Shown: positions 37,100 through 49,381 of the stretch, piece by piece
Position numbering within the stretch: position 1 is the stretch's first letter
Layout of the letters: each line of letters begins with the position of its first letter
NCBI GenBank assembly: GCA_003024785.1
Contig: PUQB01000400.1
Location: 94,397-158,396 of the forward strand
Length of the DNA stretch: 64,000 nucleotides
Direction of reading: 5' to 3'
Source of the DNA: Selaginella tamariscina
Lineage: Eukaryota; Streptophyta; Lycopodiopsida; Selaginellales; Selaginellaceae
Notes under the pieces: model-generated
Seen by the model: the letters and a program-made list of their open reading frames with translations, nothing else
Database searches by the model: none
Told to the model about the DNA's origin: nothing
Program-made: the position numbers and the translations under genes

Positions 37100-39790
37100 C
37101 ATTAATGTGCCCGGCCATTAAAAGTGTCCACTTGCTCCCATTTTTGATCCCATTGATGCCACATGTTGCACTGTCATATAAACCTTTTATGTCTACAAAC
37201 TAGAAAAAGGTGACATAAGCTCTGGTTGAGCTTCACTTTAAGATGTTCTACTGGAAGGAGTCCATCTCTTTCTGCCATCAACTCATCCTGAATGGTAGTG
37301 AAGAAAGCCCTGAGAATGATGAAATGTTGTTATGTGAATATTGAAAGAATTTAAAATACTAACCTTTGGTGAAGGTCATTTCCATCTACATATTGTTTAT
37401 CTCAATAGTGTTGAGGACTTTGAAATCTGACTTGTGACCATAGCACCAAGTGTTTGCAGAGGATCCATACTGATAAATATCATCGCATATGTGGCCTCGT
37501 CATAAAGCATGCATCAATATTGACTGATGAGGCCCAAACTTCTCATACCACAACACTTCAACAACATGGCAATACTCTTGCATAACATCCAAAGTGTCCT
37601 CTGTCCATCCAAAAGTACAGCTCTAGTTAAAGAATACCCTAGTCAATTTTGTTAGCATCGCACAAATCCGAAAATGTTCTTCATCAAGTAACCCATCTGC
37701 AACATAGGTTTGGTACCATTGAGCATAATGTTGGTGCTCTTGCACTTTCAAGTAACCCAACCTTGACAACGGATGGTTTGGTCTTCTGCCTTATCTCAGG
37801 CAATTTGATCTATGCTTTAAAAGCATCTCCATTCCCAGCAACATGCAACTAGACTCCCTAGCCTCCTGAATTTTACTGAAGGACAACTTGTTAGATGCTT
37901 TCAACACATTGAGACACCAAAGATGCATAAGAAAAACTTGAGATCTCTAGCACATTCACCCTAGAAGCATTTGTTAGATATAACTTTCCGACTCGAGTTA
38001 CCATCCACGGTGAAACTTCATCCTGTGTTTCACACCTCCTTGTTGGAGCCGTCTAACACCTTAGTCCCTCTGCAAAATCTTTTTGCTAGTTGAGTTTGGA
38101 AGACCTTCAAGCTCGAAAATAGCTTGCTGTATTTCTGAAAGCAATTGTGGGGCAGCTAGCTCCATTGAGTTTTTGAGGATGTCAAAGTGCTTCTAGTGTG
38201 TTCCCTCTAGAGACATGGGCGTTTTACATTTCCTACAACAATTCTTCCCACCTTCCAACAACACACGTTACAAATTTGTAGAAAGTACAATAAGCTCTTA
38301 CCTGAAGACAACTTTAGCATCTCACAATGAGCGAGATGGTTGGCTACTACACCAAGTAACAAAGCTGTCATTCTAAATCTCTTTGGCAGGCCTCTACACT
38401 CATCTAGATGAAGAGCATAGTCGACCTCCACACCTTCAATAAACAACTCCACTAGCTTGTCGATGAGGAGGCTAATGAATGTGTCAAGGCTATCAATACC
38501 AACCTCAAATTCTGATTTTGGTATGAACTTAACAAGAAGAGTCATGCTTGATTGAGGTGCTCCTTGCAAGCTTGGATTTAAAACTCGAATATTTAGTGCC
38601 CCTGAGCTCCTTTGCCTTCTCTTTGCAAATTGAAATCCATCCCAATGTAGCTGGAGTGCCAAATTTCGAGGGTCTCCTTTAACCATCCTGCGTCAAGCCT
38701 AGACATTGAACTACAAAAAAGACAATCGACTCTGTACATTCCCCTAGCATCAGCCAGGACACTACTCATGCAACCATTTTTGGATGGCCACTGCCGGATG
38801 TATTCTTCACAGCATGAACACTGAATAGGCAACTAAAACTGTTTGTCTGGATCAAAAACGCTTCATATTCACTCCACTTGCTTCCTTCCCATACCTCAGA
38901 AATTGTCGAAGGGGGATCATGTAGTGCCCTATCTCTCCAAGATGCCCTAGCCCTCCATGCTCTCAAGTCATCCCAACAAACTGATTTAACCTTATCTCAA
39001 AGTTGTAGACGTGGTGCCAACGGAATACAGTAGAAGGCCATAGCCGCATTGATCCTTGCTCCACAGTACGAGCATTCCTCCTTGTAGATTTAACACTAAT
39101 GTTGAAGAACCCTAAAACAGACAAGCATTAGAATTTGGTAAATTTTTAAGCACTGTAAACTATGAACTCACCCACAAGTGCACAATTCGTTACGTGCCTT
39201 GAATACAAATGCTTGACAATAAAACTCATGACGTCTGGCTTTAGGCATCCATAAAGAATGTAGTAGATGATCCAGGGATTGAGAAGACCTTGGGACATTT
39301 AGATCGCCCACCCTTCCATAGCTTGGACATAGAATTTCAACAATGCTAGCATCCCCTGTACCAAACAATGCCTCCAAAATCTTGGTTCTCAAATGTTTCA
39401 GAAATACAACCATAGTCAAAGAGATGGCACAAGTTGAACAATGAACACATCATTCTGGCTTCCATTGGGGTTTCACAGCAGCACGTACAGAGTCCACTAA
39501 CATCCTCTTCTTGATCCACATTTTTCAGGCCCATAAGCTGGATTTCCCTCACCAAATTCATCTAAGAAGTTGTCCTCCTCATGAAAGTAGTCTAGAGGAT
39601 CACTTATTAGGCCTAGATTGAACTCTTCATGTATATGTGGAGTGTCCAGAACATGAATTTTTTCTAATTCATCAGTCACCACATGCTCTGCATTGGCTCG
39701 TGATAGGTATGTGGTGTGAAGATGCTTGTAGAATCTTGACCTACTATAGTTTTCGCCTTTAATCTTGAGAGCATTTGCACACAAAATCCC
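37100..39790 (-). pseudogene. Tnp2/Plavaka-like transposase remnant
   Basis: On minus, an acidic start (SDPLDYFHEEDNFLDEFGEG, near 39590) is followed by poorly conserved segments. Next comes LALQLHWDGFQFAKRRQRSS with GALNIRVLN (38570-38680), then DSLDTFISLLIDKLVELFIEG (near 38440-38500) and MTALLLGVVANHLAHCEMLK (near 38310-38380). The order L-x-WDG-x-Q, S-x-G-A-hhh, D-x-F, then a cysteine after the ALLL helix is that of Tnp2-type transposases of the CACTA/Plavaka/KDZ group. Several frame changes and stops show it is dead. Gag-like sequence on both sides suggests it inserted into a retroelement. Confidence 0.55.
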
Positions 39791-39839
39791 CTCGATTAAC
39801 AGCTTTCACTGCCTCTTTTGGTTGATGAGTATGCCATCG

Positions 39840-41027
39840 CCAAGTAGCTCCTGTGAGGTATAGTGGGTGGTGCCCACTACACAGTGTGTAGATTATCTCC
39901 TGGTGTTATGGCTGTCTATCACTATCGTTGTACCTTTGGGGCTCATGGGATCATGATCGCCACCTACACTCCCCCAAGTGCGACCTTCTGTGGGGTTTCT
40001 CCCTTCCATCGGTCTGACAACCCTGGCCTCGTTGGTTTTTTGCATCTACCTCTAGCTTTTGCTTGACTGTCATTGTTGCTATCTAGGGTGAAACCTTGCT
40101 TATAAGCTCGGCTAGCCTATAGCAATCGTCTATGTTATGGGATTCTTGAACATTACATACCTTCCATTTTTATCTCCTCTCACTATGTATGCAAGGGGGT
40201 TGTTAGGTCAGCCTTCATGATTACTGATCCTTGTTCTTCCCCTCATGAGTTTTGACCCTGATCCTTAGCTCCTGAGAGTTGCTCCTTTCATGCAAGTCTC
40301 AGGGTGTCCGAGAGGTTTTCTTTGTCCATGGTGGTGACATTCGGCCTTTCATCTTTGGACTTGTCTTTTTTTTTCTTTCCTGGCACCTCTTAGTCTTATG
40401 CTTATCTACTTTCTTGGCGTATTGGAGCAATTTCTCGAACATATGATCTTTGTCTAATTCGATCCATTTGTGGATCTCAGGCCGCCAACCTTTTCGATAC
40501 CACATCTTCTTAGTGAGGTCAATCGGTGGATCCCTCAGCCAAGCAATATATTCCAACATGCAGACTGTGTAGTTGTCGATGAACTCCCTTGCTTTTTGCT
40601 TTAGGTTAGCTAATTATGGATTATCTCCTCCTCACTCTTTTCCTCGCGAAAGGTGTCCAAGAACACTCTTTGAGCGGTGTCCCACTAGGCTCCCTCATTA
40701 GCCTCTTATAATTGCATCCACCATGTATGCACTTTCTTGTCTAGGGTACATGCAAATGTGCTTAGTTCCTATGGATATCAGTCATAGTTCTCAGCTTGCA
40801 CACCTGTTCGAACTTGTGTACATGCTGGCCAACATCTTTGCCCTTTGCTCCCTAGAATGTACATAAGGGCACTACCACCTTGCTCTCTTGTATCTTACTA
40901 TGCATGGGCTAATACGGTTATTGGATCCTCCTCTCTAGCTTCTTGTCGTTCTTATGAACTATTCAGAGTTGACACCTCAACCTCAAACATGTTGAGGTTA
41001 GTACCTCGGTGCCATGAGGGCATCTTT
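39840..41027 (-). pseudogene. Gypsy gag fragment
   Basis: The minus strand near 40560-40900 reads as degenerate retrotransposon gag (FLDTFREEKSEEEI, a basic region with KTKRCQERKKKTSPK at about 40350-40420). Stops occur in all frames over its length. It abuts copy 2 of the DUF7869 element at 41028. Confidence 0.45.
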
Positions 41028-41054
41028 ATGCAAGTTGTAACTAAAATGGGCATG
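41028..41054 (-). repeat. Putative element-end motif, copy 2
   Basis: The reverse complement begins CATGCCCATTTTAGTTACAA, one mismatch in 27 from 14452-14478. Flanking sequence beyond it is unrelated to copy 1, which places the element boundary here. Confidence 0.55.
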
Positions 41055-41453
41055 GCTATAGTCCCATTTCCTAATAATTAGCAATTTTAGCTATTTAATT
41101 AGCATTTTCTAATATTAAAGGAATATTCTTTAGAATATATGTTTGAAAATAGAATATTCTATTTTGTATTCTACCCTTTAATAAATTATAGCATTCATTG
41201 AACAAAAATTAATAACATTATAAAAGTAGAAGGTATTAAATTATATAATATATTGCCTAATATAACAATTAAGGAAGAGCATAAGAGGTACATTATATAA
41301 ATATTGATGTTGTTATTAAAATATTAATATTTAAATATAACATTATTAATTAAAAATTTGTAGTAGTAATAATATATATAAAATCCTATAATAATATAGT
41401 CAATCTTCCATATCATTTTTTAAATTTATATAGTTAAGTAAACAATTTGGTAC

Positions 41454-41631
41454 NNNNNNNNNNNNNNNNNNNNNNNNNNNNNNNNNNNNNNNNNNNNNNN
41501 NNNNNNNNNNNNNNNNNNNNNNNNNNNNNNNNNNNNNNNNNNNNNNNNNNNNNNNNNNNNNNNNNNNNNNNNNNNNNNNNNNNNNNNNNNNNNNNNNNNN
41601 NNNNNNNNNNNNNNNNNNNNNNNNNNNNNNN
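41454..41631. other. Assembly gap (178 N)
   Basis: Undetermined bases within the 3' part of the DUF7869 element. The other copy has sequence for this interval. Confidence 0.99.
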
Positions 41632-41699
41632 TTTTGATTGGGAGACCATGTTTTTCTCTAGGCATCCATTATATCTTTCGCTCTCCTTCTCGTGTCGCC

Positions 41700-44630
41700 T
41701 TTTTTGTGGTTTGAACCCATGCAACCTTAACAATACTATTTTTTGTGATTACTTCAGGTGTGTCGATAATTTGACCCATCCAAATAGGCTGATTATACAT
41801 CTGGAGTAATGAAACCATCATTAGTTTTGAAGATCCTTGCAGCAATCAAAGTATGCTTTAGGTTTTGGTTCCTTTGTCCAACAAAGTGTGGGGTTTGCAC
41901 TCCACATCACTACTGGCTTCTATGTCGTCTGTGCTCAGTGATCATTCAATCTCTCCTCGCCACCTTGTTTTAGGCCAGAAAGGGTGTTGCAATTCTGTAC
42001 TTGTGACAGTAGGCCCTTCCAACTCTCGAACAACAGTCTCCCAATAGTTGACCACATGCTTATATAGTTCTGAGTAACCAGTTGCCTTATCAGAATTCTT
42101 TGGCATCGATTTTTGAACCCATGCCACATATTTTTTGATGCCATCAATAATAACCTCTTGTTCCTTGAGCTGGGCACTCAATGGAATAGGGTCTGGTTGT
42201 CCTTCTGGGAAAGTGGCTTTCCATCCTCTCCACTTTTGAAGAGCATTAAGCCCTCTTTCGGTAACCACTCCTGCTCTGATGGCCGTAACTTGTACTGCAT
42301 AATAGGTATACCATCTCGTATGGAGAAAAAGAATTGTAGCGGCACAAGGTGACCAACTAAAGAATCACTCCCTTCTTTTATATACTCCTTGAGAAATTTT
42401 TTGAAGTCTGGCACCTCAGTCACAAGCAAAGCACAACTTTTTTTGGAGATGCAATTTTCAAAAAGATTCATCATATGCGGTAAGGTAAGTGCACTTGTCC
42501 TTTTTGTAGAGTTGGAGACCTTGCTGAAGAACGCATCAATATCTTCATGAGTGTGACCAACCATAAGGAACTGAGCGTGATTGTTTCAAACACACCTTTG
42601 GCAACAAGCATTGACAAGTATGCTAGCACATATCTAGAAAATAAAAGTAAGTATGAGCTTGAGAAACCCTTAAGTAAAATGATTTACCTATTTTTGTTCT
42701 CGCCTGCACAATTATCCATCTGTAAAAGCAAATGACGAGGAAGCTTATTTGATGTTGAGGACACATGTACACTATTTGAGCTAGATCCCTCCACTGAACC
42801 TGAACTCTCAACAGGGCCATCTGTTTTTTGTGCAGGTTGCTGACAATGCCTCTCATATTCCCAAGTAGCCTCAAGTGCAGACGTGTTCATGAGAGCATTA
42901 TGTAAAGGTTGAAGGTGTTGTTTCTTCACTTTGAGATCACTGATAGGACTTGTCTGTGAGTGGGCTTCAAGGTTTCTGAAACACATGGCTAACGACCCAA
43001 TAGTGAAATTGGAGTCGCTAGACCAATGTGGAAGTGAAAAGTGTCCATATGACTCACAACCGTGTCCATGTGTTAGCACACCTGTTAAAGAAATCGGAAG
43101 TTTCATGACATTTCCAAGGCACTTTGGTGTTGCAAAGAGCTTTGGAATGCTGGTCTTTGAATGATCCATCTTGTCATGGATCAAGCACAGGTACTCTGAT
43201 GGGCGTGACACAGAAAGCATGCGGTGTGCATAGTACTGAGACCGACAAGTTTGTTGTGCAATCATGTGGGCCTCCATCTTCCTTTGAATGGTAGTGATCT
43301 CCACCAAGGTTTTTGCACAAGCCTCTGCAGCCTTCAATGATGTACAAGTGTCACACTTAGAAAAGCTAGAGTGTTTTGCAATCTCCACATCCTTAAAATG
43401 AGTATTCCATATGTTGTTGAAGGTACCAGTGCAGATTGCTTGGAGCCCCATCAAACTGAGGCACTTGTTCACATGTTCACACAGTTTCAATTGAGTGTAG
43501 ATTGAAGGTAAAACCTTGAGATTTTCCCTGACCCCTGCATTTGTGGTTCGGCATTTGTGAGGCATCCTGTCTGCATTTGCTTCCACAAAAGCCTTGAGTA
43601 TCCTATGGCTGCCATGATGTGAGAGCGGGTTTTGACCAAGCCAGTGTTCCCATGAACTGAGGTTCGCGCTCCATCTAGCCACTCATCCCTCCGACGGTAG
43701 AACGTGGTCTTTGGGATCCCGTATATACTGTACCAAGCTTTGAAGCAGATGGCCACCTTATTAAATACCATGGATGTACTCTGATAACCTGTGTCCGAGG
43801 CCATTCCATCAATACACCCAGTTAGTGCAGCATATACAAACTCATGCCTTTGCTTTTGGGTGAGCATACGAAAGACATGTCTACATTGGGTAATTTCATT
43901 CCGGTCTGCCATCTGACAACACTTCTTCTTGCAACAGTCAATCGTGGAAATGCTCGTAACACTTTCGGAAGATGTAGGATCCATCTTTACCCTTGCTGAA
44001 ACTTGCAGGGGAAGATCTACAACCCATGAATCGCCTTTTTCTTACAATAGGACCAATGCAAGGAACCTCTTCAAATATGAGTTGTTCTTCCGGGTTGTTA
44101 TTATTGAAATCCAACCCAGAATATGTTGAACCATCTTGCCGTCTTAATTCAGATGTTCGCCACCTCACGAGGGATCCAGGATACAATGTGCCATTAGGTG
44201 AAACCTCTGTCACAACTACACCCACGAAGTCGGACCCTAGTTTCTCTTCTGACACTGCTTCCATTGGATTTATAGCTGTGATGATGCCTCTTCCGACTTC
44301 AATCTCACGAAGAAAGAGAATCACCTCATCCATTACAGCAGGCAAGCCATCATCTGGTAAACTCGTGCTACTATTTGTTTGTGACTCTGCATATTTTGTC
44401 AGCCTTGACTTCATCCAAATTCCACAATACAGGAGAACCCTCCTCAAATTCCATTCCCAGAACCTCAACATGCTTGAAATGGTGTTCACCCATACGTACA
44501 CACAAGATCCTTGGGAAATATTGTGACATGATGCATTATTATCTCGAACTTCCACAGTTCCAGTGCCAACTATCTCGTTGTTCCGAAGAAGACATACTTT
44601 ATCTCCAGTATTAAACATATTGTCCTGCAC
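41700..44630 (-). CDS. DUF7869-type transposase-like protein, copy 2
   Basis: The first block (44630 to 43938) has a small beta-rich region with LYPGSLVRWRTSELRRQDGS. The next has CCKKKCCQMADRNEITQCRH, MLTQKQRHEFVYAALTGCID, and FKAWYSIYGIPKTTFYRRRD (43984-43680). Then come VLPSIYTQLKLCEHVNKCLS, FSKCDTCTSLKAAEACAKTL, a Ser-rich linker and LLLQMDNCAGENKNR (near 42695). After a 57-bp intron follow YVLAYLSMLVAKGVFETITL and MVGHTHEDIDAFFSKVSN (42564 on). The acidic residues of MDNCAGENKN and GHTHEDID are the likely catalytic core. It moves DNA by inference from family and copy structure. Frame changes near 43970, 43680, 42580 and 42200 break it. Confidence 0.7.
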
Positions 44631-44640
44631 ATAAATAATT

Positions 44641-44771
44641 GTATTATTTATGATATCTGTTTATGCAATATTTTAAGAAATCTGAATTACGGTTACTTAA
44701 TAATATGCATATGCAATAATACATAATTATGTTTAGAGATAATATCTCATGTTTGATTAATACAACTGATG
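44641..44771. other. AT-rich spacer between transposase and palindrome array
   Basis: Short AT-rich DNA with ATGCATATGC. No terminal repeat of the DUF7869 element is recognisable. Confidence 0.4.
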
Positions 44772-45629
44772 GGCGGGATTAATCCCGCCCACGAATCCCT
44801 CCGACGAGGAACGGTCGGCGGGATTAATCCCGCCGCCGACTCAACCCCTTCGGAGAGAGTCGGCGGGATTAATCCCGCCTTGGACTCCCTCCGACAAGGA
44901 AGAGCCGGCGGGATTAATCCCGCCGCCTCTTCCTCCTCGGGGGAGTCCGGCGGGATTAATCCCGCCGCCTCTCCGACGAGGAAGGGAGTCCGGCGGGATT
45001 AATCCCGCCGCCGACTCAACCCTTCGGAGAGAGTCGGCGGGATTAATCCCGCCTTGGACTCCCTCCGACAAGGAAGAGCCGGCGGGATTAATCCCGCCGC
45101 CTCTCCTCCTCGGGGGAGTCCGGCGGGATTAATCCCGCCGACTCTCTCCGACGAGAGGAGTCGGCGGGATTAATCCCGCCGACTCCCTCCTCTCGGAGAA
45201 GAGGCGGCGGGATTAATCCCGCCGGCTCCCTTCTCGTCGGAGGAGTCCAAGGCGGGATTAATCCCGCCACAATTCTTACGACGGGGAATGGGTGGCGGGA
45301 TTAAACCCGCACATAACTCTCTCCAAAACTATGATTTCAAAGAGATCTCGGGATAAATCCTGTCCCCAAATCTTTAAAACAGGAAGTGGTGGCGAGATTA
45401 ATCCCGCCACCCCTTCCCTGCCTCCTAAAATGGTTGGCGGGATTAATCCCGCCGACAACTCTTTCTAATAAATTCTGGTAACTCTTCATCAGTTGAGAAG
45501 GTTATCGACGGGATTAATCCCGCCACTCTTTTTCAGTGGCGGAGAAGCATTGCCCGGGAGATGGTGGCGGGATTAATCCCGCCACTTCTTCAAAGAGGCG
45601 AAAAAGAAATGGCCGGATTAATCCCGCCG
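44772..45629. repeat. Palindrome array A: about 18 units of GGCGGGATTAATCCCGCC
   Basis: The 18-bp word is a perfect palindrome. By eye about 14 units are exact and the rest differ at one to three bases, with variants towards the right edge. Spacers of 22-30 bp are GC-rich, contain CTCCGACGAGGA-type words in both orientations, and form a longer repeat of roughly 175 bp (44835-45010 against 45010 on). The surrounding DNA is strongly AT-rich. Open frames across it (GGINPA, AGLIPP) only reflect the repeat and are not genes. Confidence 0.95.
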
Positions 45630-45639
45630 CCCCGGTTAA

Positions 45640-47215
45640 CCTAGAATATTAAGTTAAAAGGATATTTAAACGTGATAAATCCCTAACGGAATATATTATA
45701 ATCCTAATGCATTTCTAAACCCCTAAATTGTAATTTTAAGAGAGAATGTAAGAGAGTGAATCTTAATAAGTATTTTTAAATTTGTTTATAATACTTACTT
45801 GTAAACAGCACTGAAGGCGCCGTGCTTTCCTATAAAGAATAGCACCCAATTTAATCTCGCTCCTGAGATGATCACTATGAAGAAAAAAGAAGATCTAAAG
45901 AGTGAAAAATACAGAAATGAAGAAACCCTTGCCGGAGAAAGAACCAGATCTGAATTTGAGTGGGAAATTAAATGCATTTTCAAATTTACATGTCAGACCG
46001 ACAATACATATGTCAGAAATTCAAATTTTTTAAAAAGAACAGAAAATAAAATTTAAGATGAGTTGACACAAATATCCGACACTCTGACATATATACTCTC
46101 CAGTTCCAATGAGTATTTTAAAATTGCATTTAATGTTATTCAAGTGATTCAAGCTGTTTAATATTACGAAATTTTAGACTATATTCTACATTCTTAGTAT
46201 TCAAGTATATTTATATTATATATATATATAAATATATACTTATACAATAAATAAATTGATATATTATTATGTATCATTTAAAATATATTCATAGTCTGTT
46301 TATTATTATTATTTTCTTAATTACTCGAGTATTTAGTTTTCATTTCCTAGTATCAATGGGATATTCTTTAATATTTTATTAATATTTGAAGAATATTCTA
46401 ATATTAAACCTGATTATCATAATTAAATTAGTCTTGTTCTTAATTATTGCAGTAATTATTCTACATTTGTATATATTAATGGATTTTCTCAATTAATTTG
46501 TTATTATTTCAAGAATATTCATGTGTTAAACCTTATTATCAATATTAAATTAATACACACTATGAACATATTTTAAATTATACATAATAATACATCATTT
46601 TATCTAATATATAGTCATATATAGTTTTAATATATATATATTAATATCATTTCCTTAATTACTTGAGTAATTAATCTTCTTTATATTAATGGGATATTCT
46701 TTATTATTTTCTTATTATTCCAAGAATATTCCAATATTAAACATGATTATGATAATTAATTTAGTTAATTATTTGAGTACTTAATTTACATTTGTATATA
46801 TTAATGGGATTTTCTCAATTAATTTCTTATTATTTCAAGAATATTTCAATGTTAAACCTTTTTATCAATATTAAATTAATATATATTATTAAAACTATAT
46901 ATGGCTATATATTAGATAAAATCATATATTATTATGTATAATTTAAAATATGTTCCTAGTGTGTTTATTAATTTTATTTTCTTAATTATTCGATGTTTGT
47001 TTTGCACACATATATAAACACAATCATAAATTTACACACGCATTACAAGAACTTACAAAAACACATATGCACACACATGCACAACCCTAAACCAAACTGA
47101 AGAAATAGTTGCTTCTTTATTGAAAACATCATGTTCAACGCATGTATGATATATGTACTCAATCTGTGTAATGTAACACATTGAATTTACATGTGTAATA
47201 TTTATATTAAGCTTG
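45640..47215. other. AT-rich DNA with GAATATTC-containing tandem repeats
   Basis: No gene is seen. From about 46300 to 46870 a loose repeat (ATTAATGGGATATTCTTTA, then TTTCAAGAATATTC, then ATTAAACCTTATTATCAATA) recurs three times. One unit contains a perfect TTCAAGAATATTC heat-shock-like site near 46507-46519. Confidence 0.55.
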
Positions 47216-47221
47216 TTGGGA

Positions 47222-47262
47222 GCAAACCCTAAACCCTAAACCCTAAACCCTAAACCCTAATA
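47222..47262. repeat. Interstitial telomere-type repeat, block 1
   Basis: Five tandem CCCTAAA units, the plant telomere repeat. It lies inside microsatellite-rich DNA and not at an end. Confidence 0.9.
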
Positions 47263-47695
47263 TGTAACACAATGAATTTACTCATGTAATATGTATGTAT
47301 GTCTGTGTGTATACACGTGTGCATGTATATATGTGTACTCTGTATGTATATATGTGTACTTTCTGTCTTCTCTCATACATACACACCATGCATGATCCAT
47401 GTTAATATGTACTGTCTCTCTTCTCTCAAACATACACACCATGCATGATCTATAATATGTACTCGGTCTCTCTAATATTATGTACTAATATGTGTATGTC
47501 TGTGTGTATAATACACACCATGCATGATCCATATTAATATGTACTGTCTCTCTTCTCTCATATACTATGTATGTATATCTGTGTATAATATGTGTAAGTA
47601 TATATGTACTAATATATGCAATGTGTACAAAAATAATTTTTCAACACTCTCTCTTCTCTCATACATACACACCATGCATGATCCATCCTAAATCC
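47263..47695. repeat. Tandem block with CATACACACCATGCATGATC
   Basis: The phrase CTCTCTTCTCTCATACATAC followed by ACACCATGCATGATC recurs about four times (near 47365, 47420, 47540 and 47650) with TGTATGT and TATATG words between. Confidence 0.7.
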
Positions 47696-47723
47696 AAAAC
47701 CCTAAACCCTAAACCCTAAACCC
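47696..47723. repeat. Interstitial telomere-type repeat, block 2
   Basis: Three to four CCCTAAA units in the same orientation as block 1. Confidence 0.85.
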
Positions 47724-48085
47724 ATGTAATATGTGTGTATGTCTGTGTGTATACACGTGTGTATGTATATATATTGTATTAATATATGCAATGTGTACAC
47801 ATGAAACTTTAACACTCTCATGGACACACACATGTTAAATCCCTGCATGATTTATATTTTGAGGTGTATGTGATACACCACACACACGCACGCGCTAATA
47901 ATATAATGAAAGAATATTCGTTTAGGGCGAATCTATATTTTATTCTTTTTAGGGTTTAAGTATATTCTCAGAAGGAATATTCTATTAGGGTTGATATATA
48001 TATTTAATTCCTTTAGGGTTTAGGTATATTCTTAGGGTTTCAAGAGGCGGCGGCTGTGAAATCGGCGGCGGCGGCTGTGCACACA
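47724..48085. other. Low-complexity spacer with GGCGGCGGC run
   Basis: No gene is seen. A short CGG-rich run lies at about 48045-48075, next to the first CA/TG microsatellite. Confidence 0.5.
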
Positions 48086-48089
48086 GGTG

Positions 48090-48094
48090 AGATC

Positions 48095-48125
<31 letters not shown>

Positions 48126-48353
48126 ATATGTATAGGAGTGTGCGTATAATTTTTTATTAGTTTTATCTCTCGCACACACACGCACACTCCTGTGTATGTA
48201 TATGTGTGTGGGTGTGTGTTTGTTATCTGTATTTTTGTTTCGCTCACACACATACACACGATATACATATACACATATATATATATATACCTATATACAT
48301 ATATACATACAATATGTGTACCAGTATCTGTAAATTTTTTTTATTGATCTTGC

Positions 48354-48403
<50 letters not shown>

Positions 48404-48486
48404 ATATATTATATATATATATTATGTGTACCAGTATCTGTAAATTTTTTTTATTGATCTATCTCTCCCACACACACGCGCACTGC

Positions 48487-48556
<70 letters not shown>

Positions 48557-48616
48557 GTGTACCAGTATCTGTAAATTTTTTTTTATTGATCTATCTCTCC
48601 ACACACACGCGCACTG

Positions 48617-48693
<77 letters not shown>

Positions 48694-49366
48694 CAATGCA
48701 TATTAACAAATAGTATACAACACTAGTTTATATATATGCTTATATATTATATATATACACACATATATATATGTGTGTGTTTTCTGTATAATTTTATTTA
48801 TTTATTAGTTTTATCTCTCGCACACACACGCACACTCCTGTGTATGTATATGTGTGTGTGTGTGTGTTTGTTTATCTGTATGATTTTATTTGTTTCGCTC
48901 ACACACGCATACACACAATATACATATACACATATATATATACCTATATACATATACATACATACAACACTAGTTTATATATATGCTTATATATTCACAG
49001 ACTCTCTCTCTTTCTCTATAGATTATATATCTATATACACACATATATATGTGTGTGTTTATCTGTATAATTTTATTTATTTATTAGTTTTATCTTTTGC
49101 ACACACACGCACACTCCTGTGTATATATATATGTGTGTGTGTGTGTTTGTTTATCTGTATGATTTTATTTGTTTCGCTCACACGCATACACACGATATAC
49201 ATATACACACATATATATACCTATGTACACACATATATTAGGTGTACCAGTACTGTATAAGTTTATTTATTTATCTATCTCTTGCACACACACGTACACT
49301 CCTATACATACATACATACATACATATATATACACACACACATATATATGTGTGTGTTTTTATCTC
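48090..49366. repeat. CA/TA microsatellite cluster in higher-order tandem repeats
   Basis: Long (CA)n and (TA)n runs are embedded in repeated units. One unit carries TGTACCAGTATCTGTAAATT (48315, 48428, 48557, and a variant near 49241). Another carries ATCTCTCGCACACACACGCA followed by CACTCCTGTGTATGTATA (48170, 48815 and 49100). Open frames across these are repeat artefacts. Confidence 0.9.
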
Positions 49367-49381
49367 GCTAAGCCCCTCGAG

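Larger units (their letters stand above)
41028..44640 (-). mobile_element. DUF7869-type DNA transposon, copy 2
   Basis: The more complete of two copies, on minus. It includes the transposase gene (41700-44630), an AT-rich tail (41055-41453) and the end motif at 41028-41054. The front end is not identified; homology to copy 1 cannot help because copy 1 lacks it. An N gap removes 178 bases corresponding to about 13870-14060 of copy 1. Confidence 0.65.

Noticed and set aside
44769..45270. Open frames on both strands encoding GGINPA/AGLIPP repeats as proteins
   Set aside because: They arise from translating the palindrome array, are open in several frames on both strands, and have no domain or splice context.
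44772..45629. CRISPR array (regular repeat of 18 bp with spacers)
   Set aside because: The repeat is a palindrome with duplicated, GC-rich spacers that recur in both orientations. There are no cas genes and the context is a eukaryotic nuclear genome.
47222..47262. Chromosome end
   Set aside because: Only five repeat units, followed by further unique and coding sequence on both sides; it is interstitial.
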